The notes under the pieces are model-generated. The model was not told the DNA's origin, ran no database searches, and was given only the letters and a program-made list of their open reading frames with translations. From Bradyrhizobium sp. (GTDB lineage: Bacteria > Pseudomonadota > Alphaproteobacteria > Rhizobiales > Xanthobacteraceae), in NCBI RefSeq assembly GCF_016219575.1, contig NZ_JACRMG010000027.1, positions 124,001-188,000 of the forward strand: 64,000 nucleotides of DNA. The letters run 5' to 3'. Positions within the stretch are counted from its first letter, which is position 1. Each line of letters starts with the position of its first letter. Shown in pieces: positions 50,584 to 60,638 of this stretch. A program made the position numbers and the translations under genes.

Positions 50584-50710
50584 GGCATCACCCGCCCTGA
50601 GGGTTTGATTGATGTTCCGGTTACCATGCGCGGTTCCACGCAGATTGACCTGTCTCAATTTTCCCGATGCGAATTCGGCCGGTGCAAGCCGTTCGCAGCA
50701 GCCGGGCTTG

Positions 50711-52870
50711 CTACTTTCCCTCGAGGATATTGACCGGCACCCAGTCGTGCGGCGGAGGGTTGTCGGTATATTCGCTGGCGCGCTTGCTGAACGAGGCAGA
50801 TGGCGGGTCCACATCGGCCACACGGTCAAAGCACTGCCTGGCCCGGTCGAATTCGCGCCTGCGCCAGCAGGCCAGCCCTTCGGCATAGGCTGCCGCCACC
50901 CTCGACTGCTCGGGGGTCTCGTGCCCGGCCTCGGCCAAAGGCTCGTAGATCTTCACCGGATCGGCACGGCCCTTGACCCTGATGGCATCCAGTTCGCGCC
51001 AGGAGAAGGTCGTTCCCGTCAGCGCCACGGTCATCTCGGAGGCCATGATCGACGTGCTGAAATACTTGTTGGCGCCCTCCAGCCGCGAGGCGACGTTCAC
51101 CGCATCGCTCATCACGGTGTAGTTGAAGCGCCGGTGCGATCCGATGTTGCCGACCAGCGCTTCGCCGGAATTGAGCCCGATCCGGTGCGCCAGCCGCTCG
51201 CCCTGGAAGCAGCTGTTGTCGCGATTGAGCTGCTCCAGCCGGTCGCGGCATTCCAGCGCTGCGTGCACTGCGCTTCGCGCGTGATCGGGGTCATCGGCCG
51301 GCGCGCCGAACACGGCAACGATGGAATCGCCGATATATTTGTCGACGTACCCGCCATGACGCTCGATGATGTCGGTCATGGCCGACAGATACTCGTTCAT
51401 CAGCGCCACCAGCGCGCCCGGCGACATCCGCTCGGAGAACGACGAGAAGCCGGCGATATCGGAGAAGAAAACGGTGAGATTGCGCATCTCGCCGCCGAGC
51501 GCCGGCATCTTTTCCGATGCCAGCATGGTGTCGATGACCTGTGGCGCGAGATAGAGTGCAAAGCTCTTGCGCAGGAAGCGCTCCTCGCGGTCGGCGACCA
51601 CGAAACGATATCCCACGGTCATGGCGAGCGCGGAAATGCCGGCAGCCGCGGGCTCGATCACCGGGATCGCCAGCGAATGCACGAACAGGCCGGTCGCGAC
51701 GCCCGTATGGACCAGGATGACCGACAGGAAGACCAGCAATGCAACAAGGGGTGCAAATGCGCATGCCGACATTGCGGCGACGAAGGCCAGCGCCGCGGTG
51801 ATCGTCGCTCGCAGCGGGAAGCCCGGCTCGACCGCGGCATCCCGCTCCATCAGGTTCCTGACCGCGGTGGCGTGCACGAACACCCCGGCCATGGTGTTTC
51901 GCGCGAGGTGACCGGCGCGGACGGCGCCCGGCAGCGCGCAACGCGGCGCCGCGGCGCCTTCGAGGCCGCTCGATAGGCGCATCGAGGTGAGCTTCCTGTC
52001 CTCGAAATCGAGAGAGGTTCCGAAGATCACGGCCTTGCCCTCGAATTCGCGCCGGAAGTATTCGCGATCGCCCTTCTCGACGCAGGCGCGCAGATCGGCA
52101 AAGGAATAGGTGGGAAAATCCCGCCCGCCGCTGCGGAAGTTGAGCGTCAGTGTATTCGGCACGGCGGCCGGAATGCGGTAACCCGCAAGCGTCATCCGCC
52201 CGGCCGGATCGAATTCGGGTTTGGTCTCGAGCGCCCGGGATGCCAGTTCCACCGCCATCGAGGGCACGGGCTTGCCGTCGATCAGGAACGTCAGGGGCAA
52301 TCGACGAATGACGTCGTCGATATCGGTATGGACATTGAGCGCCCGGATATTGTTCTGCTGCCGCACCGCGACCCTTTGCCCCGGCGCGGGACGGACGGGA
52401 TCGTCCGTGCTCTGGATTTCACCTAGCACGAGCTTGCCGGCGCCAGCGGCCGAGGCAAGAGCGCGAAGGAAGTCGCGGTCGAAGCCGCGCATGCGCGCGC
52501 CGATCGGCTCCTCGCCGAACAGAACCTCGGATTGCTCGATCGATGTCGGGAAGACGACGTCAAAGCCGACCACGCGTGCGCCGGCGCCGACGATGGCCGA
52601 GAGCACGCCGCCGATCTCGCGCGTCCAGGTGAGGGTCGGCGATCCCTTCAGCGGCGGCGTCCGGTAGGTCTCCTCGTCGATCGCGACCACGACGACCGGG
52701 GAAGACGCAGGGTATCCGCGGTCGCCGAACACCTCCCAGCGCAAGGCCGTCAAGGTATCGAGCGAAAGCCCTTGCAGCCTGGCGAGCGGCGGAGAGGTGA
52801 ACAGGATGCCGGCAACAAGGGAAATGAGCAGAGCCGCGACGACGTTCCTTCTGGTGATGCGCAGCCGCAT
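50711..52870 (-). CDS. CHASE2 domain adenylate/guanylate cyclase
   Basis: Periplasmic CHASE2 region (VVVVAIDEETYR), TM segments, cyclase domain TVFFSDIAGFSSFSERMSP...YIGDSIVAVFGAP. Confidence 0.92.
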   Translation of the reverse strand: MRLRITRRNVVAALLISLVAGILFTSPPLARLQGLSLDTLTALRWEVFGDRGYPASSPVVVVAIDEETYRTPPLKGSPTLTWTREIGGVLSAIVGAGARVVGFDVVFPTSIEQSEVLFGEEPIGARMRGFDRDFLRALASAAGAGKLVLGEIQSTDDPVRPAPGQRVAVRQQNNIRALNVHTDIDDVIRRLPLTFLIDGKPVPSMAVELASRALETKPEFDPAGRMTLAGYRIPAAVPNTLTLNFRSGGRDFPTYSFADLRACVEKGDREYFRREFEGKAVIFGTSLDFEDRKLTSMRLSSGLEGAAAPRCALPGAVRAGHLARNTMAGVFVHATAVRNLMERDAAVEPGFPLRATITAALAFVAAMSACAFAPLVALLVFLSVILVHTGVATGLFVHSLAIPVIEPAAAGISALAMTVGYRFVVADREERFLRKSFALYLAPQVIDTMLASEKMPALGGEMRNLTVFFSDIAGFSSFSERMSPGALVALMNEYLSAMTDIIERHGGYVDKYIGDSIVAVFGAPADDPDHARSAVHAALECRDRLEQLNRDNSCFQGERLAHRIGLNSGEALVGNIGSHRRFNYTVMSDAVNVASRLEGANKYFSTSIMASEMTVALTGTTFSWRELDAIRVKGRADPVKIYEPLAEAGHETPEQSRVAAAYAEGLACWRRREFDRARQCFDRVADVDPPSASFSKRASEYTDNPPPHDWVPVNILEGK

Positions 52871-52891
52871 GATCGCCTGCAATCGGCCCCG

Positions 52892-53558
52892 CTATTGCAG
52901 CCTGAGCAGACGGCCGACGATCGGCGTGGGTCCTGTGATGGCCCGCGCATCGACCGTGAAGGTGAACCGCTTCGGTCCCAGCGTCGCCAGATAAGTGCCG
53001 CCGGGGGTGAGCGACTGGCCGGTCTTGGCAAAGTCGTAAAACTTGCCGCGCGCCAATGCGCCCTTCAGAGGTACGACGTAGCGCTCGCCTGCGGCATCGA
53101 TCCGCTCGATCACCAGCATGTCGCCTCCCTTCGCCTCGACGAGGGGCGAGGCGCCAAACAGCGTCGGAAGGCTTCGCGGCGGCGCACCAGGGCCGACGTT
53201 GAGAGCACGAAACGCCGTTGCCGCGCTCTGCTTTGCCTCGCGGTCGGAGAGCTGCACGGCGCCCGCATCGCAGGGCACCTTGATACGCTGGACCTCGCCG
53301 GCCTGCACCGAGCTCTGCTCGGGACCGACGACCACGACCCCGCCGGTGATGGTTTCACGCCAGCACGACTTCATGTAGCCGAGCACGACGGTTGCCTTCG
53401 GCCCGAGCTTGATGACCTTGCCGGGCGCGACATAGTCCATGAATTCGACGCCTTCGACCTTGCCCTGCACGTCCTCGACGATCGCCACCGGCGTCTGGGC
53501 GGCGGCCGACGCGGCCAGACCGAACAGGCCGATGGCGGCACCGATTAGCGTTCTCATC
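52892..53558 (-). CDS. FecR-like exported protein
   Basis: Signal peptide; PVAIVEDVQGKVEGVEFMDYVAPGKVIKLGPKATVVLGYMKSCWRETI. Confidence 0.6.
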
Positions 53559-53621
53559 GCGCTGCCTTTCTCATTGTCCTCATGTACTGAGCCATCAATA
53601 GAACTTGCCGCCATGGGGAAA

Positions 53622-53635
53622 TTGATCTGAATCAT
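53622..53635. promoter_or_regulatory. Possible FNR/FixK-type box TTGAT-CTGA-ATCAT
   Basis: One mismatch to TTGAT-N4-ATCAA; between the fecR-like gene and ppk2; TATTGAT on the minus strand about 30 bp away toward the fecR-like gene. Confidence 0.5.
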
Positions 53636-53669
53636 GATCCGACCCGGAAGCATGCTACATGCTTCATCC

Positions 53670-55178
53670 ATGTTCGAATCCGCCAAACTCAAGCACCACG
53701 TCAGCCCGGTCACCTTCAAACGCGAAGAGAAGAAGCTGCGCGAAGCCCTGCTCGACGCGCAGATCGATCTGCTCGAGCAGCGCCGCTTTCCCGTGCTGAT
53801 CCTGATCGCCGGCGTGGAAGGCGCCGGCAAGGGCGAGACCGTCAACCTGCTCAACGAGTGGATGGACCCGCGTCATATCCACACCCATGCCTTCTGGCAG
53901 CCGTCGGATGAGGAGAGCGAACGCCCGCCGAACTGGCGGTTCTGGCGAGCCTTGCCGCCGAAAGGGCAGATCGGCGTCTTCTTCGGCGCCTGGCACACGA
54001 TGCCGATCGTGCAGCGGGTAATGGGAAAGCTCGACGAAGGCGAGTTCTCGAGCGCCGTTGCGGATATCAGGCGGCTGGAGAAGATGCTCTACGACGAGGG
54101 CGTCCTGCTGATCAAATACTGGTTTCACCTTTCCAAGGGCCAGCAAAAGAAGCGGCTGCACGCGCTGGAAAAGGACCCGCGGACGCGATGGCGCGTCACC
54201 GACGTCGAGTGGGACTATTTCAAGCTGTACGATCGTTTCATCAAGGTTTGCGATCCCTTCCTGCGCGAAACCTCGACCGGAGAGGCGCCGTGGATCGTGG
54301 TGCCCGGCGCCGATCCGCGCTATCGGGCGCTCACCGTCGGCCGGCACCTGCTGGCGACGCTGCGTCGGCGGCTGGACGACACCAGCGATTCCGCAAGGCC
54401 GGCGAAGAAGAAGACTCTTCCCCTGCCCGCTCCCCGCGACGACGTGAACGTGCTGAGCAAGCTCGAGCTCGATCAGAAGATGACGCGGGCGGAATACAAG
54501 AAGGAGCTGGAGAAGTGGCAGGGAAAGCTCAACTTCCTGGCGCGCGATCCGCGCATGAAGCAGCTTTCCGTCGTCGCCGTATTCGAGGGCAATGACAGTG
54601 CCGGCAAGGGCGGCGCCATCCGGCGCCTGACCCAGGCGCTGGACGCCCGCTTCTACGATACCGTTTCGGTCGCTGCGCCGACCGAGGAGGAGCGCGCACA
54701 GCCCTACCTGTGGCGCTTCTGGCGCAACCTGCCGCGACATGGCAACCTGACGATCTTCGACCGCTCCTGGTACGGCCGCGTGCTCGTCGAGCGGATCGAG
54801 GGCTTCTGTTCGGAAGCCGACTGGATGCGCGCTTATGGCGAAATCAACGATTTCGAGGACGCCATGACCCGCCACGGCACGGTGGTGGTGAAGTTCTGGC
54901 TCGCGATCAGCAAGGATGAGCAGTACCGGCGCTTCAAGGAGCGCGAAAAGGTGGCGTTCAAGCGCTTCAAGATCACCAAGGAAGACTGGCGCAATCGCAA
55001 GCGCTGGCACGACTATGAGACGGCCGTCTGCGACATGGTCGACCGGACGTCCACGGCGAAGGCGCCCTGGACCCTGGTCGAGGCCAACAACAAACTCCAT
55101 GCCCGCATCAAGGTGCTGCAGACCCTCTGCTCGGCGCTGGAGGAGCGCCTGGAGCAGGTTTCAAAGAAACGAAAGTAA
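53670..55178 (+). CDS. Polyphosphate:AMP phosphotransferase (tandem PPK2 domains)
   Basis: Two Walker-containing PPK2 modules: IAGVEGAGKGETVNLLNEWMDPRHI and FEGNDSAGKGGAIRRLTQALDAR; IFDRSWYGRVLVERIEGF; start uncertain (53634/53652/53670). Confidence 0.88.
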   Translation: MFESAKLKHHVSPVTFKREEKKLREALLDAQIDLLEQRRFPVLILIAGVEGAGKGETVNLLNEWMDPRHIHTHAFWQPSDEESERPPNWRFWRALPPKGQIGVFFGAWHTMPIVQRVMGKLDEGEFSSAVADIRRLEKMLYDEGVLLIKYWFHLSKGQQKKRLHALEKDPRTRWRVTDVEWDYFKLYDRFIKVCDPFLRETSTGEAPWIVVPGADPRYRALTVGRHLLATLRRRLDDTSDSARPAKKKTLPLPAPRDDVNVLSKLELDQKMTRAEYKKELEKWQGKLNFLARDPRMKQLSVVAVFEGNDSAGKGGAIRRLTQALDARFYDTVSVAAPTEEERAQPYLWRFWRNLPRHGNLTIFDRSWYGRVLVERIEGFCSEADWMRAYGEINDFEDAMTRHGTVVVKFWLAISKDEQYRRFKEREKVAFKRFKITKEDWRNRKRWHDYETAVCDMVDRTSTAKAPWTLVEANNKLHARIKVLQTLCSALEERLEQVSKKRK

Positions 55179-55222
55179 AGGCTGGATCGACGGTACAGCA
55201 GCGGCCCGGCCGGCATTGCCGG

Positions 55223-56239
55223 TCAGGATACTTCCCTCCGTCCCCATTCGAGATACAGGCCGATATCGCCGGGCACGCCATCCGGGAAGTCGACCACCCG
55301 CGCCGCTAGGCCAAACCCCTGCGGCTGCAATTCCTTCTTCCAGCGCAGGTAGATTTCGGCGGCCAGTCCCCGAAGCGTCGCCGGCCATGTCGGATCCGGC
55401 GCATTGATCGCGCGGCCGTGGTCGGTACAGAGTTCGCAGGGAAAGCGCAGCAGGAGCTGCTCCTCCTCGCCCTTCTGGGCAGCGGCGCGGGCGTTGCGCA
55501 ACATATGCTGCCATGAAGACTCTGCGAGACGCGTCCGCAGCATTTCGTTCGCCTGCTTGTGATGGGTCTCCGCAACCTGGTTCTTCATTTCCTCGCGATG
55601 CGACACCTCGTGCAGCTTGAACTGAAGTGCAAGGTCGCGAAAGGTCCCAGCTGACAGTTGGTCGGACCCGGCCGCCGCAGACGGGGAAGCCGCCGGCGCC
55701 TTGCGCAGCGGCCTCGAAGCGCCGGCTTTCTCGACTGGAGCCACATCTCCCGCGCCATGCTCCAGCACGGGTTCGGGCTGCGGCACCTGCCCGCCACTGG
55801 CGAAAGCGCGCACCAGATCGGCGCGGCTGACGATTCCGACCATCCGGCCGTCGCTCATGACCGGTACACGCTTGATCTTTTTCGCCGACAGCAGTTCCGC
55901 AATTTCGACCACGTCGGCATCCTCGCCGATCGTAATGACCGGCGACACCATCATGTCGCGCGCAGAACGGTCCTGGGATTCCAGGTATTTCACGAATTCC
56001 GGATTGAGATCCTCGCCTTCGGACAGCGCCTTCAGCCACCAGTCGCGGCGGGCTTCGCGTTCGGATTCGTCGCGCGGCATCAAATCGCCTTCGCTGACCA
56101 TGCCGATCGGCACGCCATTGGCGTCCACGACCGGCATGGCGCTGATGCCGTTCCTGACCAGGAGTTCGGCGACCGCGCGCCTCGATGCCTCCGGCGGCGT
56201 CGACACCACCTTCCTGTTCATGATGTCGCGCGCCTTCAT
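55223..56239 (-). CDS. Tandem CBS domain protein with uncharacterised C-terminal domain
   Basis: MKARDIMNRKVVSTPPEASRRAVAELLVRNGISAMPVVDANG...ARDMMVSPVITIGEDADVVEIAELLSAKKIKRVPVMSDGRMVGIVSRADLV. Confidence 0.9.
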   Translation of the reverse strand: MKARDIMNRKVVSTPPEASRRAVAELLVRNGISAMPVVDANGVPIGMVSEGDLMPRDESEREARRDWWLKALSEGEDLNPEFVKYLESQDRSARDMMVSPVITIGEDADVVEIAELLSAKKIKRVPVMSDGRMVGIVSRADLVRAFASGGQVPQPEPVLEHGAGDVAPVEKAGASRPLRKAPAASPSAAAGSDQLSAGTFRDLALQFKLHEVSHREEMKNQVAETHHKQANEMLRTRLAESSWQHMLRNARAAAQKGEEEQLLLRFPCELCTDHGRAINAPDPTWPATLRGLAAEIYLRWKKELQPQGFGLAARVVDFPDGVPGDIGLYLEWGRREVS

Positions 56240-56272
56240 GCCGTCTCCTTTACCGCGAGCTTGCGGGCAAGC

Positions 56273-56911
56273 TCAGTTGCCCGCTTCCTGTTTGGTCTGC
56301 AGATTCGTCACCTGCACTCGCCGGTTCTCGGCCGCGAAAGGATTGGCCTGATTCTTCAACTGCTCCTTGCCGTAGCCGGCAGACACGAGATTTTCGCCGG
56401 CTATCCGGAAATTCTCCATCAGGAAGTTCTTCACCGACTGCGCCCGCCGCTCCGACAGGCCCTGGTTGTATTCCGGTCCACCCTTGGCGTCGGTGTGCCC
56501 GCTGAGCAGGAAAACACCGCCCTGAAGCGCGGGATTGGTCAGCGCACGGCCGAGATTCATCAGATCGGGCATCGCCTTCTTGGCGATCTCCGCGGAGTTG
56601 TAGTCGAAGTAGATCTCTAGATCGATACTCGGCCTTTCCTTGGCGATGGTCGCCACCTCGGTCCGCTCGTCGACCGACAGCGACCGCGACTTGCTCCGCA
56701 GATTGTTGATGAAGCTCTGACGCTTGATCTCCTCCGGGGTCCGGGTGCCGCTGAGGTTCCGCGTGAGATTTTTCGGGGTCAATGCCCGCAGAATCTTGCT
56801 CTCGCTGACCGGCTCGGCGCCGATGGCGGCCCCGCTGGCGGCGAACAACACTGCCCCGCAGGCCACGATGAACTTGATGAAAGTGCGTGTTCCGCTGTGT
56901 CGATATGTCAT
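56273..56911 (-). CDS. OmpA family protein
   Basis: LEIYFDYNSAEIAKKAMPDLMNLGRAL...LLSGHTDAKGGPEYNQGLSERRAQSVKNFL. Confidence 0.93.
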   Translation of the reverse strand: MTYRHSGTRTFIKFIVACGAVLFAASGAAIGAEPVSESKILRALTPKNLTRNLSGTRTPEEIKRQSFINNLRSKSRSLSVDERTEVATIAKERPSIDLEIYFDYNSAEIAKKAMPDLMNLGRALTNPALQGGVFLLSGHTDAKGGPEYNQGLSERRAQSVKNFLMENFRIAGENLVSAGYGKEQLKNQANPFAAENRRVQVTNLQTKQEAGN

Positions 56912-56968
56912 GGCGCGTTGTATCCTGTTGACTTCTATTAAACCTATCGTGCCGCGGACCGACACTGT

Positions 56969-56982
56969 TTGATGAATATCAA
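56969..56982. promoter_or_regulatory. Canonical FNR/FixK box TTGAT-GAAT-ATCAA
   Basis: Perfect palindromic arms; centre 64.5 bp from the ompA-like ATG. Confidence 0.78.
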
Positions 56983-57015
56983 ATGGACGATATCCCCAGC
57001 CGCTAGGATGTTCAT

Positions 57016-57246
57016 ATGGGTGATGATGACGACGACAACATTATCGAGACAATCAAGGAAGAGGTCGCCGATGCGGCCAAGGCCGTCGTCGCGGAAGTGA
57101 AGTCGATCGCGCACGAGGTCGCGGACGTCATCGCCGAGGGAAAAGCCGAGCTCTGCGGAGAAGACGAGCATCCCGCTGCGGCGCCTGGCGAGGCCGCCAA
57201 GGCAACCCCGACGCCACCCGGCAGCGACGACGACGCATCGCGCTAG
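57016..57246 (+). CDS. Small acidic hypothetical protein
   Basis: [53 protein letters not shown]...; ATG, divergent from the OmpA-like gene. Confidence 0.6.
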   Translation: MGDDDDDNIIETIKEEVADAAKAVVAEVKSIAHEVADVIAEGKAELCGEDEHPAAAPGEAAKATPTPPGSDDDASR

Positions 57247-58508
57247 CCGAAGCGGTGCTCGTAGCGGCTCATCGCCAGTTCGCTCGTGTCGATGTCGGGC
57301 TTGCGGCCGGACAGCATGTCTGCGAGCACGCGGCCGGAGCCGCAAGCCATGGTCCAGCCTAGGGTGCCGTGGCCGGTATTGAGGTGCAGGTTCGGATAGC
57401 GGGTGGCGCCGATGATCGGCGGTCCGTCCGGCGTCATCGGACGCAGGCCGCACCAGAACTTGACGTCAGCCAGGTCGCCGCCCCGCGGAAACAGGTCGGT
57501 CAGCGAATGATCGAGCGTGGCGCGACGCGCGGGGTGCAGCGCGTTGGAATAGCCCGACACTTCCGCCGTGCCGCCGACGCGGATGCGGTTGCCCAGCCGC
57601 GTGATCGCGACCTTGTAGCTTTCGTCCATCACGGTCGAAACCGGCGCGCCGGCTTCGTCGGCTACGTTGACGGTGATCGAATAGCCCTTCACCGCATAGA
57701 CGGGAATCGCGACGCCGACGCGGCGCAGCAGCCGTGACGACCAGCTGCCCAGCGCAGCCACGTAAGCATCCGCCTGCAGGATGCCCTCGCTGGTGGCGAC
57801 GCCGGTGATGCGTCCGCCCTCGGCGATGACGCGATCGATGCCGACGTTGAACTTGAACTGCACGCCGAGCCTTGCCGCGTGTTCGGCAAGTGCTGCCGTG
57901 AACATCTGGCAATCGCCGGTCTCGTCCTGCGGCAGGCGGAGTCCGCCTGCGATCTTGTCCTTCACCAGCGCCAGCGCCGGCTCGGCGCCGATGCAGCCTT
58001 CGCGATCCAGCAGTTCATACGGCACGCCGTATTGCTCGAGCACGGCGATGTCGTCGGCGGTGTGATCGAGCTGCGCCTGCTTGCGGAACAGCTGCAGCGT
58101 GCCCTGGCTGCGCTCGTCGTAATGGATGCCGATTTCGGCGCGCAGCGACCTCAGGCAATCGCGGCTGTATTCGGCGAGCGGGATCATCCGGCTCTTGTTG
58201 ACGGCATAGCGCGCCGCCGTGCAGTTGCGCAGCATCTTGAGCAGCCACCACCACATCGCGGGATCCGGATTGGGGCGGATCACCAGCGGGCCGTGCTTCA
58301 TCAGAAGCCACTTGATCGCCTTCACCGGCACGCCGGGTCCGGCCCAGGGCGAGGCATAGCCGGGCGAGACCTCGCCGGCATTGGCAAAGCTCGTCTCCAG
58401 CGCCGGGGCGGCCTGGCGGTCGACCACCGTAACTTCATGTCCGGCACGCGCGAGGTACCAGGCGGAGGTGACGCCGATGACGCCGCTGCCGAGGATCAGG
58501 ACTTTCAC
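57243..58508 (-). CDS. dadA: D-amino acid dehydrogenase small subunit (DadA-like)
   Basis: [73 protein letters not shown]. Confidence 0.9.
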   Translation of the reverse strand: MKVLILGSGVIGVTSAWYLARAGHEVTVVDRQAAPALETSFANAGEVSPGYASPWAGPGVPVKAIKWLLMKHGPLVIRPNPDPAMWWWLLKMLRNCTAARYAVNKSRMIPLAEYSRDCLRSLRAEIGIHYDERSQGTLQLFRKQAQLDHTADDIAVLEQYGVPYELLDREGCIGAEPALALVKDKIAGGLRLPQDETGDCQMFTAALAEHAARLGVQFKFNVGIDRVIAEGGRITGVATSEGILQADAYVAALGSWSSRLLRRVGVAIPVYAVKGYSITVNVADEAGAPVSTVMDESYKVAITRLGNRIRVGGTAEVSGYSNALHPARRATLDHSLTDLFPRGGDLADVKFWCGLRPMTPDGPPIIGATRYPNLHLNTGHGTLGWTMACGSGRVLADMLSGRKPDIDTSELAMSRYEHRFG

Positions 58509-58536
58509 AGCGGCGCTCCCGCGGCCCTGCGCCGCG

Positions 58537-59865
58537 TCACGCGATGCGTTTGATGACGTCCGACAGGATCGACATCATGTCGTCGATATGGCTGCGCTCG
58601 ACGATCAGGGGCGGCGACATCGCGAGCGAGTCGCCGCTGTTGCGCAGGTACAGGCCCTTGTTCCAGCATTCGACCATGACCTCGTAGCCGCGCGCGCCGA
58701 CCGCGTCCTTGCGGGGCGCAAGCTCGACCGCGCCCATCAGGCCGACATTGCGGATGTCGATCACATTGGGCAGGCCCTTCAGCGCATGCAGCGCATTCTG
58801 CCAGTGGTCGGTGAGCTGCGCTCCGCGTGTCAGCAGCCCCTCGTCCTTGTAGATGTCGAGCGTGGCAAGACCCGCCGCGCACGCCGTCGGATGCGCCGAA
58901 TAGGTGTAGCCGTGGAACAGCTCGATCTGGCTTTCCGGGCCGGTCATCAGGCCGTCGTGCACCTTGCGGCTGGCGAAGACCGCGCCGCAGGGAACAGTGC
59001 CGTTGGTGATGCCCTTGGCGGTCGTCATCAGGTCCGGCGTGACGCCGAAGAAATTCGCGGCGAATGGTGTACCAAGCCGGCCAAAGCCGGTGATGACCTC
59101 GTCGAAGATCAGCAGGATGCCGTGCTTGTCGCAGAGCTCGCGCAGCCGCTGCAGGTAGCCCTGCGGTGGCGGCAGCACGGCGGTCGATCCCGGCACCGGC
59201 TCGACGATCACGGCCGCGATGGTGTCGGCGCCATGCAGCGCCACCATGCGCTCGACATCATCGGCGAGTTCGGCGCCATGCGCCGGCATCCCCTTCGAGA
59301 ACGCATTGCGCTGGAGATCGTAGGTGTGGCGGATGTGATCGACGCCGGGCAGATGGGTGGCAAAGGCGCGGCGGTTGTTGACCATGCCACCAACCGACAT
59401 GCCGCCGAAACCGACGCCGTGATAGCCGCGCTCGCGGCCGATCAGGCGCGTACGGGCCGCCTGCCCCGTCGCGCGATGATAGGCCAGCGCGATCTTCAAG
59501 GCGGTGTCGACCGACTCCGAACCCGAATTGGTGAAAAAGACGCGATCGAGCCCCTTGGGCGCGATTTCGGCAAGACGCTTGGCGAAATCAAAGGCGATGG
59601 GATGGCCCATCTGGAACGACGGCGCGAAATCGAGGGTCATCAGCTGGCGCTCGACGGCAGCCGCGATCTGCTTGCGGCCATGGCCGGCATTGACGCACCA
59701 GAGCCCGGCGGAGCCGTCGATCACCTTGCGGCCGTCGATGCTGGTGTAATACATGCCCTCGGCGGAAGCGATGAGCCGCGGCGTCTCCTTGAACTGCCGG
59801 TTTGCCGTGAACGGCATCCAGAAGGCTTCGAGGTCGAGGGTGTTGGGAATCTGGTGAACCGTCAC
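58537..59865 (-). CDS. Class III aminotransferase (omega-amino acid:pyruvate transaminase type)
   Basis: [64 protein letters not shown]; start probably GTG. Confidence 0.9.
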   Translation of the reverse strand: MTVHQIPNTLDLEAFWMPFTANRQFKETPRLIASAEGMYYTSIDGRKVIDGSAGLWCVNAGHGRKQIAAAVERQLMTLDFAPSFQMGHPIAFDFAKRLAEIAPKGLDRVFFTNSGSESVDTALKIALAYHRATGQAARTRLIGRERGYHGVGFGGMSVGGMVNNRRAFATHLPGVDHIRHTYDLQRNAFSKGMPAHGAELADDVERMVALHGADTIAAVIVEPVPGSTAVLPPPQGYLQRLRELCDKHGILLIFDEVITGFGRLGTPFAANFFGVTPDLMTTAKGITNGTVPCGAVFASRKVHDGLMTGPESQIELFHGYTYSAHPTACAAGLATLDIYKDEGLLTRGAQLTDHWQNALHALKGLPNVIDIRNVGLMGAVELAPRKDAVGARGYEVMVECWNKGLYLRNSGDSLAMSPPLIVERSHIDDMMSILSDVIKRIA

Positions 59866-60016
59866 GGCACGACTCCTTCTGCAGGGGGAGAGGCTAGCCG
59901 TCTCATGGCGGGAATCGTTCAACAAGTCCTTTTCTGGTTCCGGTCAAGCCATTGATTTTACTGGATCAGCCAAGGCATATTTATCCGATCCGCAACACCT
60001 GCAACACGGGAATCCG

Positions 60017-60565
60017 ATGAGCGTCGATATCGGCGGGCGACTCCGCTTCGTCCGCAACCGCCACAAGCTCTCCCAGCGGGAGCTCGCCAAGCGCTCCGGC
60101 GTCACCAATTCGACGATTTCGCTGATCGAGTCGAACCAGATGAATCCGTCGGTCGGCGCGCTCAAGCGCATCCTCGACGGCATCCCGATGGGGCTGGCGG
60201 AATTCTTCGCCATCGAGCCGGAGCGGCCGCGCAAGGCGTTCTACCGCGCCGACGAACTGACCGAGATCGGCAAGAAGCCGATCTCGTACTTGCAGGTCGG
60301 CGACACCATGTTCGGCCGCGCGCTGCAGATCCTGCGCGAGCATTACGGCCCCGGCGGCGACACCGGCCGCGTGCCGCTGGTGCATGACGGCGAGGAAGGC
60401 GGCATCGTGATCTCGGGCCGGCTGGAAGTGACCGTGGATGGCGAACGGCGCATCCTCGGACCCGGCGATGCCTATTATTTCGAGAGCCGGCGCCCGCATC
60501 GCTTCCGCTGCATCGGCAACAGGCCGTGCGAGGTGATCAGCGCCTGCACGCCGCCGACGTTCTGA
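60017..60565 (+). CDS. XRE family regulator with C-terminal cupin domain
   Basis: IGGRLRFVRNRHKLSQRELAKRSGVTNSTISLIESNQMNPSVGALKRIL; cupin C-terminus. Confidence 0.92.
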   Translation: MSVDIGGRLRFVRNRHKLSQRELAKRSGVTNSTISLIESNQMNPSVGALKRILDGIPMGLAEFFAIEPERPRKAFYRADELTEIGKKPISYLQVGDTMFGRALQILREHYGPGGDTGRVPLVHDGEEGGIVISGRLEVTVDGERRILGPGDAYYFESRRPHRFRCIGNRPCEVISACTPPTF

Positions 60566-60638
60566 TTTGATCTGGCGCAGCTATCGGCCGGCAGCCATCG
60601 GATAGGCTGCCGCGTCGCAAAAGAACATCAACAAGGAA

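Noticed and set aside
60567-60580. TTGATCTGGCGCAG downstream of the XRE-cupin gene as an FNR box
   Set aside because: Incomplete second half-site and no aligned promoter; likely chance.
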